A stretch of DNA of 10,085 nt. Origin: an uncultured Ruminococcus sp. GTDB taxonomy: Bacteria; Bacillota; Clostridia; Oscillospirales; CAG-272. The notes beneath the pieces were generated by a model. It was given only the letters and a program-made list of their open reading frames with translations. It did not search any database and was not told the DNA's origin. Positions 1 to 5,776 of this stretch are shown in pieces. The DNA lies in the NCBI GenBank assembly GCA_900551005.1, contig URUL01000073.1:1-10085 (forward strand), given 5' to 3'. The translations under genes were made by a program, and so were the position numbers. Each line of letters starts with the position of its first letter. The first letter of the stretch is position 1.

Positions 1-981
1 TGGAATACTACGCTTGACGGCGTTCGCGTTATGAACGGTTCTGACGGCGCAAAATATGCCGTCGTAGGCGAAATGCAATACAGCAACCGTCCGCTTACCT
101 TCGGTTCCATCGCGCATGAACTTGCTCATATCATCGGGGCAAATGACCTTTATACTTACGGCGGTTACACATGGTGCGGAGGTCCGGGCGACATAGCGCT
201 TCAAGGCGGCGGATCCGGACTCGGCATCAGCAAATACGTTACAGCAGGAACAGCACCGTCTGCCATAGACCCGTATTATCTTACTTGGTTCGGCTTTCAG
301 CAAGCTACGGAGGTTCGTGACGGAACATATACCCTTTATTCCCGCGACAGCAAAATCGGCGATTATAATATCCTTAAGATATGCACGAATAATCCGAAGG
401 AATATTATCTCATAGAAAACAGATATACGGTAGATGCCGGCTCTTTTGATGCCATACCGCTTGCAGCGCGAGGCATACAGATATGGCATGTGGACGAAGG
501 GATCATGAAATCGTATACATTGCCGAACTGCTGGAAAGGCACGATCCACGCGCCCGGACTCACTCCTCTCTATCCGAATGGAAATACAGGCGGAAATGCT
601 TATGACGCCTGGAAGGATGTGAGCAGCAAAAATATTTTCAGTTGCCGCAGCTTCAAATTTGCAGGAAGCGGTACATGGTATACGGCAATGACAGAAAAGG
701 AAGCCGCCAATTACAATTTTACCATAGAGATACTGAGTGCCGCAGGCAATGAAATGCAGATAAGGGTCTCCGGATTTAACCCGCCCACGATAGGCAATCT
801 CAACAAAGACAAAACAATAGACACGAGCGATCTCACATTACTCCGCAAATATATTGCGGGCTACAACCCCCAAATGAACGTTCAGTATGCCGATATAAAC
901 GGTGACGGGAAGATAGACACGATCGACCTTACCCTGCTTCGCAAATATATTGCGGGATATCCGATAAAGCTTGGAAAATAA
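1..981 (+). CDS. Secreted M6-family metallopeptidase with C-terminal dockerin (5' partial)
   Basis: The frame is open from base 1, so the start, signal peptide and propeptide lie outside the window; 326 residues are visible. The first Met (base 31) has no ribosome binding site and falls inside the catalytic domain, so it is not the start. Visible residues 39-49 read HELAHIIGAND, the zinc site HExxHxxGxxD (two His ligands, catalytic Glu, and Asp as third ligand in this family). YYLIENR and GIQIWHVDE further on are typical of M6 (immune inhibitor A-like) peptidases. Residues about 264-321 form a type I dockerin of two duplicated calcium-loop/helix segments, each ending LTLLRKYIAGY. The second loop (DINGDGKID) is canonical; the first (NLNKDKTID) lacks Asp at position 1 and Gly at position 6. 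A dockerin implies docking on a cohesin, so the enzyme is probably extracellular, either free or scaffold-bound. Its proteolytic substrate cannot be told from sequence. Confidence 0.9.
   Translation, partial: WNTTLDGVRVMNGSDGAKYAVVGEMQYSNRPLTFGSIAHELAHIIGANDLYTYGGYTWCGGPGDIALQGGGSGLGISKYVTAGTAPSAIDPYYLTWFGFQQATEVRDGTYTLYSRDSKIGDYNILKICTNNPKEYYLIENRYTVDAGSFDAIPLAARGIQIWHVDEGIMKSYTLPNCWKGTIHAPGLTPLYPNGNTGGNAYDAWKDVSSKNIFSCRSFKFAGSGTWYTAMTEKEAANYNFTIEILSAAGNEMQIRVSGFNPPTIGNLNKDKTIDTSDLTLLRKYIAGYNPQMNVQYADINGDGKIDTIDLTLLRKYIAGYPIKLGK
844..956 (+). repeat. Internal 17-nt direct repeat in the dockerin coding sequence
   Basis: The sequence CGCAAATATATTGCGGG occurs at 844-860 and again at 940-956, encoding the RKYIAG core of the two dockerin helices. 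The repeat reflects the internal duplication that defines dockerins. Exact nucleotide identity over 17 bases hints at recent duplication or gene conversion between the halves, since flanking codons for the same residues differ. Confidence 0.8.
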
Positions 982-993
982 TCGGAAAATAAC

Positions 994-1027
994 AAAGTGC
1001 CGAAGGCTGTTTGCCTTCGGCACTTTT
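994..1027. terminator. Bidirectional intrinsic terminator between peptidase and ABC operon
   Basis: A perfect 14-bp inverted repeat (994-1007 with 1013-1026) encloses a 5-nt loop. The AAAG...CTTTT ends supply T residues after the stem on both strands. It lies 12 bases after the peptidase stop and 25 bases beyond the stop of the convergent ATPase gene, so it probably ends transcription from both sides. Confidence 0.88.
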
Positions 1028-1052
1028 CATTATATCGGGAATAAATGCGGAA

Positions 1053-1793
1053 TTATTTGTTTTCGAGATATCTGGAGAGAAATTCTCTTGTTCTCGGCGC
1101 CTTCGGATTTTCAAAAACCTCGGCAGGCGTGCCGTCCTCGACGATAACGCCGCCGTCCATGAATATCACACGACTTGAAACATCGCGAGCAAAGCCCATC
1201 TCATGAGTGACGACAAGCATGGTCAATCCGGACTCGGCAAGCTTTTTCATGACGGAAAGCACCTCGCCTACCATTTCGGGATCGAGCGCCGAGGTCGGCT
1301 CATCGAAAAGGATCGCATCGGGATTCATCGAGAGCGCACGGGCGATGGCTATTCTCTGCTTCTGCCCGCCCGAAAGCTGTGCCGGACGTGCATTCAGATA
1401 TGCCGACATGCCCACCATCTCGAGATACTTCTTCGCTTCTGCCTCCGCCTCGGCGCGTGAACGCTTGAGGACGATCATCTGAGGACGGACGCAGTTGGCG
1501 AGTGCCGTCATATTATTGAAGAGATTGAACTGCTGGAAAACCATGACCACCTTTGCGCGGTACTGCGAGATCTTCATGGATTTATCGGATATATCCTTGC
1601 CTTCAAAGAGGATCTTCCCGCCTGTCGGTGTCTCAAGAAGATTCACACAGCGAAGCATCGTGCTCTTGCCTGAGCCCGAAGAACCGATAATACTGATAAC
1701 TTCACCCTTCTTTACGGTAAGGTTGATATCACGGAGCACCTCGTGATCTCCGAAGGTCTTTTTCAGATGTATCAACTCAATTATATTGTCCAT
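1053..1793 (-). CDS. Polar amino acid ABC transporter ATP-binding protein (probable lysine importer)
   Basis: This 246-residue protein is the ATPase of a type I polar amino acid importer (GlnQ/HisP family), working as a dimer on the cytoplasmic face. Visible motifs in order: Walker A GSSGSGKST (37-45), Q-loop Gln within VFQQFN (about 87), signature LSGGQKQR (140-147), Walker B ILFDEP (161-166) with catalytic Glu165, D-loop SALD, and the switch His in VVTHEMGFA (197). The length is normal for the family. The ATG overlaps the end of the permease gene by 17 bases, and its ribosome binding site AAAGGAGG (1803-1810 on the complement) lies inside permease codons, so the two are translationally coupled. 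Family membership is certain; lysine as substrate is inferred from the riboswitch heading the operon. Confidence 0.95.
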   Translation of the reverse strand: MDNIIELIHLKKTFGDHEVLRDINLTVKKGEVISIIGSSGSGKSTMLRCVNLLETPTGGKILFEGKDISDKSMKISQYRAKVVMVFQQFNLFNNMTALANCVRPQMIVLKRSRAEAEAEAKKYLEMVGMSAYLNARPAQLSGGQKQRIAIARALSMNPDAILFDEPTSALDPEMVGEVLSVMKKLAESGLTMLVVTHEMGFARDVSSRVIFMDGGVIVEDGTPAEVFENPKAPRTREFLSRYLENK

Positions 1794-2562
1794 CAGACTC
1801 TGCCTCCTTTGCTATATGAATTTCAGCTGCAGGATCAGACTGAGAGCCGCATATCGTATATGAGGACGAACCCTCCAGCTTCTTCTCGGCAAATCGGAGA
1901 ATACGCGTCACGGTAAATGTCATGATAAAGTAGATAATACATACGACCGTATATGTTGCAAACGTCTTGAACTCCATTCTCGTGATAACGCCCGCCATAT
2001 AATAAAGCTCCATGACGCCTATTACGTTCAGCACGGATGTATCTTTTATATTGATGACAAATTCATTGCTCACGGAAGGAAGGATATTGCGCATCGCCTG
2101 GGGGATCACCACATGGAGCATCGCCTGCGCATGCGTCATGCCTACGGAATAAGCGCCTTCCATCTGTCCCTTATCCACGGAAATAATACCTCCGCGCACT
2201 ATTTCAGACATATAGGCGCCGGTATTTATGGAAACAATGAATATTCCCGCCGGAATGAGAGGAAGAGTTGCGCCGCCGTTCATGAAAGCATAGCCCCAGA
2301 AAATGACCATCGACTGAACCATCATAGGCGTTCCGCGGAATACCTCTATGTAGACGGCGAGTATGCCGTTCAGTATCTTTTGCAATATCCGAAGCACGCG
2401 GTTCTTCGAGAATGGTGCCGTTCTGATGACACCCGTGAGCAAGCCGATAAGCAAACCGAGCACGGTGCCGACGAGCGCGATCAGCATGGTATAACCCAAT
2501 CCGCTGAGCAGCTGTACGCGGTATTTAACGACAATATCCCAAACCTGTTTTAAAAATTCCAC
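1777..2562 (-). CDS. Polar amino acid ABC transporter permease (probable lysine importer)
   Basis: This 261-residue integral membrane protein is of the HisM/GlnP type. About five hydrophobic segments are visible, near residues 17-46, 64-93, 99-118, 165-192 and 202-226. FRGTP (75-79) is a hallmark after the second segment, and the cytoplasmic coupling loop EGAYSVGMTHAQAMLH (135-150) is the EAA motif that contacts the ATPase. The start is GTG at 2562, preceded by a purine-rich AAGGAAGAAG; the binding-protein stop is only 20 bases upstream. The last 30 or so residues form a polar tail whose codons also contain the ribosome binding site of the ATPase. With one permease gene, the transporter is probably a permease homodimer. 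Confidence 0.94.
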   Translation of the reverse strand: MEFLKQVWDIVVKYRVQLLSGLGYTMLIALVGTVLGLLIGLLTGVIRTAPFSKNRVLRILQKILNGILAVYIEVFRGTPMMVQSMVIFWGYAFMNGGATLPLIPAGIFIVSINTGAYMSEIVRGGIISVDKGQMEGAYSVGMTHAQAMLHVVIPQAMRNILPSVSNEFVINIKDTSVLNVIGVMELYYMAGVITRMEFKTFATYTVVCIIYFIMTFTVTRILRFAEKKLEGSSSYTICGSQSDPAAEIHIAKEAESDGQYN

Positions 2563-2582
2563 TTTTCTTCTTCCTTAAAAAA

Positions 2583-3461
2583 TTATTTCTTATAGATGAT
2601 AACAAGGTTACTTCTGTAGTAGCAGTGTGTGAAATCAACCTCCTGCATTCTCTCTTCCGTGGGGCTCATGCCGGCGATAATGCCGTCAACAGCGCCGCTC
2701 TGTACTGCAGGAATGAGAGAATCCCATTCGTTTGCTACGATCTCCAGATTCATACCGAGCTCTGCGGCAATATATTTTGCTATCTGAACGTCATAACCGT
2801 TTGCATAAGTATTGGAAGAACCCTTTATCGGAACAGCACCGTTTGCCGGCGTTGTCTGCGTCCAGTTGAAAGGATCATATGCGCATTCCATGGCAATCGT
2901 CAGCGTGCCGTTTGATGTATCGGTATTGTCTGAGGCAAGTACCAGGGTGAGATTCAGCTCTTCTGTCGTATTCTTGTTGAACTCGAATATCTGATTCATC
3001 AGTTCGAGCTTTGTATCCTCGGGAATAGCATCGATGATCTCATTTACCTGTGCAACGAGGGGAGAACCTTTTTTGAAGGCTACGGCGATACCCGTATCGT
3101 CGCCTGTAACGGCAAAGCCGGTCTTATTGTTGACAAGGGGAAGATACGTAATGGAATCGTCCTTAAGCGATGCCGTAAATGCCGTAGGCTCTTCTGCAAT
3201 GTAGCCGTCGATAGAGCCGCTCATGAGTGCCATGAGAAGTGCTGTGAAGTCCTCGTACTCTTTCTTTGTAACGCCGTCCAGCTGCTCATTCAGAGCCTTC
3301 AGATGGAAGGTGCCGCTCTGTGCCGCTATCGTAGCGCCGGAGCCTGATATGTCGGCAAGACTCTTTGCTTCGGAGAGATCGACCTTATCTCTTCCGCCAC
3401 ATGAAGCGAGCGCCATAAGAAGCACTGACAAAACCAAAATAACTGATAAAACTTTTTTCAT
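2583..3461 (-). CDS. Circularly permuted amino acid-binding lipoprotein of the ABC importer
   Basis: This 292-residue solute-binding protein begins with a lipoprotein signal: MKK, a hydrophobic run (4-19) and lipobox LASC with Cys21, so it is tethered outside the membrane. The lobes are in reversed order. Residues about 33-165 (from SLADISG through SGSIDGYIAEEP to the MNQIFEF helix) match the second half of ordinary family-3 binding proteins. After a Thr/Asn/Ser-rich linker (about 166-185), residues 186-292 (TLTIAMECAYDPFNW, GYDVQIAKYIAAELG, EWDSLIPAVQSG, DGIIAGMSPTEER, VDFTHCYYRSNLVIIYKK) match the first half. The protein stops exactly at the lobe-crossover point, and its N-terminus resumes just after it. 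GGAGGA precedes the ATG. It is first in the operon, behind a lysine riboswitch, so lysine is the likely ligand. Family assignment is very secure; permutation rests on remembered family order. Confidence 0.94.
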   Translation of the reverse strand: MKKVLSVILVLSVLLMALASCGGRDKVDLSEAKSLADISGSGATIAAQSGTFHLKALNEQLDGVTKKEYEDFTALLMALMSGSIDGYIAEEPTAFTASLKDDSITYLPLVNNKTGFAVTGDDTGIAVAFKKGSPLVAQVNEIIDAIPEDTKLELMNQIFEFNKNTTEELNLTLVLASDNTDTSNGTLTIAMECAYDPFNWTQTTPANGAVPIKGSSNTYANGYDVQIAKYIAAELGMNLEIVANEWDSLIPAVQSGAVDGIIAGMSPTEERMQEVDFTHCYYRSNLVIIYKK

Positions 3462-3487
3462 TTTCTTTTCCTCCGAAAATATTTTTT

Positions 3488-3522
3488 AAAAAAGAACGGT
3501 CGAAGCAAGTGCTCCGACCGTT
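3488..3522 (-). terminator. Riboswitch-controlled intrinsic terminator in the ABC operon leader
   Basis: Read on the minus strand, AACGGTCGGAGC (3522-3511) pairs with GCTTCGACCGTT (3506-3495) around the loop ACTT, with one G-T wobble, and is followed by a run of six T (3493-3488). It sits between the lysine aptamer and the binding-protein ribosome binding site, as expected for a switch acting by attenuation. Bases 3593-3584 (CTCCGACTGT on the transcript) can pair over 10 bp with 3521-3512 (ACGGTCGGAG), forming an antiterminator that excludes this hairpin. Confidence 0.9.
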
Positions 3523-3550
3523 TTAATAAATTCCGAAGAAATATAAAAAT

Positions 3551-3730
3551 TCAATCGATTGTAGCACTCCGCAAAAATATGCGACAGTCGGAGAGATATT
3601 ATCTCACCGCCCAACAATTCCGCTCTCAAAAACGGAAAGTTTCGGCAAAAGCACCTTTCGGCTGCGGTATACGGCATTTGAGTACCTGGACCGCGCTACT
3701 CTTTACTTTCGCACCTCTATCAATTCTTTG
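3551..3730 (-). promoter_or_regulatory. Lysine riboswitch (L-box) aptamer
   Basis: Reading the minus strand from 3730 down, the conserved L-box blocks appear in order: AGAGGTGCG, AAAGAGTAGCG, CCGAAAGGTGC, TTGCCGAAAC, TTGTTGGGC, CGACTGTCGCA and GCGGAGTGCTAC. The stems can be traced: P1 from about 3730-3717 with 3564-3551, a P3 CTTTCCG...CGGAA hairpin, a P4 GAGAT...ATCTC hairpin, and P5 CGCA...TGCG. The core CUGU lies in the strand that can also form the antiterminator, so lysine binding should free the terminator and switch the operon off. Known L-box RNAs control lysine synthesis and uptake genes; here that makes the downstream importer a lysine importer. Alternative riboswitch classes do not share these motifs. 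Confidence 0.93.
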
Positions 3731-3754
3731 ATTCGACTATTCAATTTTGTGGCT

Positions 3755-3783
3755 ATTATAGCATGCAAATATTAATTTGTCAA
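3755..3783 (-). promoter_or_regulatory. Consensus sigma-A promoter of the ABC operon
   Basis: On the minus strand TTGACA (3783-3778), a 17-base spacer and TATAAT (3760-3755) match the housekeeping consensus at all twelve positions. The spacer ends ATGC, so a TG lies just upstream of the -10 (TGC-TATAAT), as in extended -10 promoters. Transcription should start near 3748, giving a leader of about 290 bases that contains the whole riboswitch. A perfect constitutive promoter fits control exerted by the RNA switch rather than by a repressor. Confidence 0.9.
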
Positions 3784-3945
3784 TAGCGTTTTCAAATTTC
3801 TGCATTTTTATCAATACTCGTAATGGCTTTATTGAATTTTTGTGCAATATTTCCATACTCGTTTGATTCATCGCCATAAAAATGTCACTATGTTGCGTTG
3901 TTTTTATACATAATTGCAAAAAATCAAAAATATTGCGCTTCCCTA

Positions 3946-3974
3946 TGGAAAAAAACGTGAAAATGTGTTAAAAT
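3946..3974 (+). promoter_or_regulatory. Probable extended -10 promoter of pyruvate kinase
   Basis: TGTTAAAAT (3966-3974) fits an extended -10 element (TGN-TAAAAT) about 30 bases before the pyruvate kinase start. The -35 position holds only the weak TGGAAA (3946-3951). The rest of 3784-3945 is AT-rich and shows no gene, hairpin or operator I can support. Confidence 0.45.
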
Positions 3975-4005
3975 AAAACAAAAACAAATTTTTCGGAGAA
4001 ATCGA

Positions 4006-5421
4006 ATGAGAAAGACAAAAATAGTATGTACGATAGGACCTGCCAGTGCTAATGAAGAAACCCTCACGAAAATGTGTCTTGCGGGAATGAATGTGGCAAG
4101 ACTCAACTTTTCACACGGGACACAGGCAGAGCATCTGGAAAAAATAAATCTGATAAAGAAAGTTCGCGAAAAGCTCGGGCTTCCCATAGCGATAATGCTC
4201 GATACAAAGGGACCTGAATATCGAATCAAAACATTTGAAAAGGGCTTTGTCAATCTGAATGAGGGCGATGATTTCACTTTTACGACGGAAGATATCGTCG
4301 GAAACGAAAAGGCAGTCGCCGTCAGCTATGCAGGTATGGCAAACGAGCTTTCCGAAGGCGATATGATCCTGCTCAATAACGGTCTGATGAGCTTTCAAGT
4401 CACAAGCGTCAAGCCTCCTCTCGTAAAAACAAAGGTCATATGCGGCGGTGAGCTGCGCGACAGAAAAAGCATGAGCTTTCCCGGAAAAGTACTGCACCAG
4501 CGATTCCTCTCCGAGCAGGATAAAAGCGATATTCTCTTCGGCATAGAGCAAGGCGTGGACTATATCGCCTGCTCCTTCGTCTCTGTCAAGCAGGACCTTC
4601 TCGACATTCATGAATTCATGACCGCGCATGGTGCAGACAAGAAAATAGAGCTGATTGCAAAGATAGAGAATCAGTCCGGCGTTGACAATATAGAAGAGAT
4701 ATGCAGCGCATGCGAAGGAATCATGATAGGCAGAGGAGATATGGGCGTGGAAATTCCCTTCGAGGAGTTGCCCGCCATTCAGAAAAGGCTGATAACAAAA
4801 TGTCGCCTTCTCGGCAAGCGCGTCATAACGGCAACGGAAATGCTGGAATCCATGATATACAATCAGCGCCCGACACGAGCGGAAATTTCCGATGTGGCAA
4901 ATGCTGTCTATGACGGCACGAGTGCCATCATGCTCTCCGGCGAAACGGCAGCGGGAAAATACCCTGTCAAAACCGTTGAAACCATGGCAAAGATTGCCGA
5001 ATATACCGAAAGCAGTATCGATTACCGCCGTCTCTTTTCCACTTCCGAATTTAAAATAAAAAACACCGTAGATGCCATATCCCATGCGACCTGCGGCATG
5101 GCGATCGATATCGGAGCGAAAGCGATAGTCGCCTGCTCCATCTCGGGCATGACGGCGAGAATGGTTTCCCGTTTCCGCTCGCCTGTGGATATAATAGGAC
5201 TGACCACCGAGGAAAGCACATGGCGAAGACTTGCCCTTTCATGGGGTGTGACGCCTGTGATATGCGAGAAATTCCCTTCCACAGAGGTACTGTTCTATAC
5301 GGCAAAAAAGCTGGCAAAGCAGCAGATGAATCTTAGTACAGGCGACAAGCTCGTCATCACCGGCGGCGTGACAAACGGTCAATCCGGCAATACGAATCTT
5401 ATCAAAATAGAAGAGATCTGA
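4006..5421 (+). CDS. pyk: Pyruvate kinase
   Basis: This 471-residue enzyme converts phosphoenolpyruvate and ADP to pyruvate and ATP, the last step of glycolysis, in the cytoplasm. The N-terminal RKTKIVCTIGPAS, ARLNFSHG (31-38, with Arg32 and Asn34) and LDTKGPEYR (65-73) belong to the barrel domain; the small B domain follows at about 72-165. The barrel resumes with IAKIENQSGV (217-226, catalytic Lys219), the metal-binding GRGDMGVEIP (242-251), and ITATEMLESM and RPTRAEISDVANAV (274-301). The C domain runs to the end, and the extra phosphohistidine-type domain of longer Bacillota forms is absent. Glu71 in TKGPE is the residue typical of potassium-dependent enzymes. GGAG (3995-3998) precedes the ATG. 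It stands alone between its own promoter and terminator, without phosphofructokinase beside it. Confidence 0.97.
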   Translation: MRKTKIVCTIGPASANEETLTKMCLAGMNVARLNFSHGTQAEHLEKINLIKKVREKLGLPIAIMLDTKGPEYRIKTFEKGFVNLNEGDDFTFTTEDIVGNEKAVAVSYAGMANELSEGDMILLNNGLMSFQVTSVKPPLVKTKVICGGELRDRKSMSFPGKVLHQRFLSEQDKSDILFGIEQGVDYIACSFVSVKQDLLDIHEFMTAHGADKKIELIAKIENQSGVDNIEEICSACEGIMIGRGDMGVEIPFEELPAIQKRLITKCRLLGKRVITATEMLESMIYNQRPTRAEISDVANAVYDGTSAIMLSGETAAGKYPVKTVETMAKIAEYTESSIDYRRLFSTSEFKIKNTVDAISHATCGMAIDIGAKAIVACSISGMTARMVSRFRSPVDIIGLTTEESTWRRLALSWGVTPVICEKFPSTEVLFYTAKKLAKQQMNLSTGDKLVITGGVTNGQSGNTNLIKIEEI

Positions 5422-5432
5422 AAAAGCATATG

Positions 5433-5471
5433 AAAATCTCCCGCGGAATATCCGATCGCAGGAGATTTTTT
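5433..5471 (+). terminator. Intrinsic terminator after pyruvate kinase
   Basis: AAAATCTCC (5433-5441) pairs with GGAGATTTT (5461-5469), extended inward by GCG/CGC after a C-A mismatch, and is followed by a T run on the plus strand. It begins 12 bases after the pyk stop. The complement carries only four T, so it may also help end the small leftward frame that stops at its edge. Confidence 0.8.
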
Positions 5472-5620
5472 CAGCTTGTCTTGCCTATAAAAATCGTCAG
5501 CGTATCCTGTACAAGCGCATCTATTTCCGGACAGTCACCGTATTCTCTTGACGCAAGCGAATAGAGATATGTGAGATATTCCTCACATTTGCCCTCAAAG
5601 GTATCATCAAATCTTTTCAA
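5471..5620 (-). CDS. Small protein resembling the start of sigma-70 region 2 (probable remnant)
   Basis: The frame is open from a TTG at 5683, but the only ribosome binding site, AAGGAG (5636-5631), precedes the TTG at 5620, giving 49 residues. The pattern KCEEYLTYLYSLA, then YGD, then EIDALVQDTLTIFI resembles the beginning of sigma-70 region 2 (compare the common Y..LY.LA....GD....DLVQ.T pattern). Only about the first 45 residues of such a protein are present: the core-binding helices would be incomplete and region 4, the -35-reading domain, is missing. It stops abruptly at the base where the pyk terminator begins. I judge it a truncated remnant; a functional small protein or a chance frame cannot be excluded. 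The rest of the 355-base gap holds only the two terminators. Confidence 0.42.
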   Translation of the reverse strand: MKRFDDTFEGKCEEYLTYLYSLASREYGDCPEIDALVQDTLTIFIGKTS

Positions 5621-5710
5621 AGCAATATCTCTCCTTGCGTAATATTTAATTTCACAAGAGCATATTTGATTTGCTTTTTCCAAAAAAATGCAAAATAAAT
5701 ATCACATATT

Positions 5711-5750
5711 AAAATCACAGCACCCGCATACACAGGTGCTGTGATTTTTT
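5711..5750. terminator. Strong hairpin terminator downstream of fucI
   Basis: A perfect 14-bp inverted repeat (5711-5724 with 5735-5748, AAAATCACAGCACC and its complement) encloses a 10-base loop. It lies 27 bases beyond the leftward fucI stop and has T runs on both strands (six on the plus strand, four on the minus), so it can act in both directions. Confidence 0.88.
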
Positions 5751-5776
5751 GTATAAAGTACCGATAGCTTCGCTTT

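Noticed and set aside
3507..3569. Seven-base complementarity between 3563-3569 and 3507-3513 as the riboswitch antiterminator.
   Set aside because: It touches mostly the terminator loop and cannot coexist (except as a pseudoknot) with the stronger 10-bp pairing of 3584-3593 with 3512-3521, which invades the terminator stem itself.
3737..3919. Minus-strand frame of 60 codons upstream of the ABC operon.
   Set aside because: It overlaps the perfect operon promoter (3783-3755) in very AT-rich sequence and lacks a ribosome binding site.
4111..5085. Long minus-strand frame of 324 codons opposite pyruvate kinase.
   Set aside because: It is fully antisense to a clear pyk gene, its translation is rich in Cys, His, Phe and Tyr with no recognisable domain, and it has no convincing ribosome binding site.
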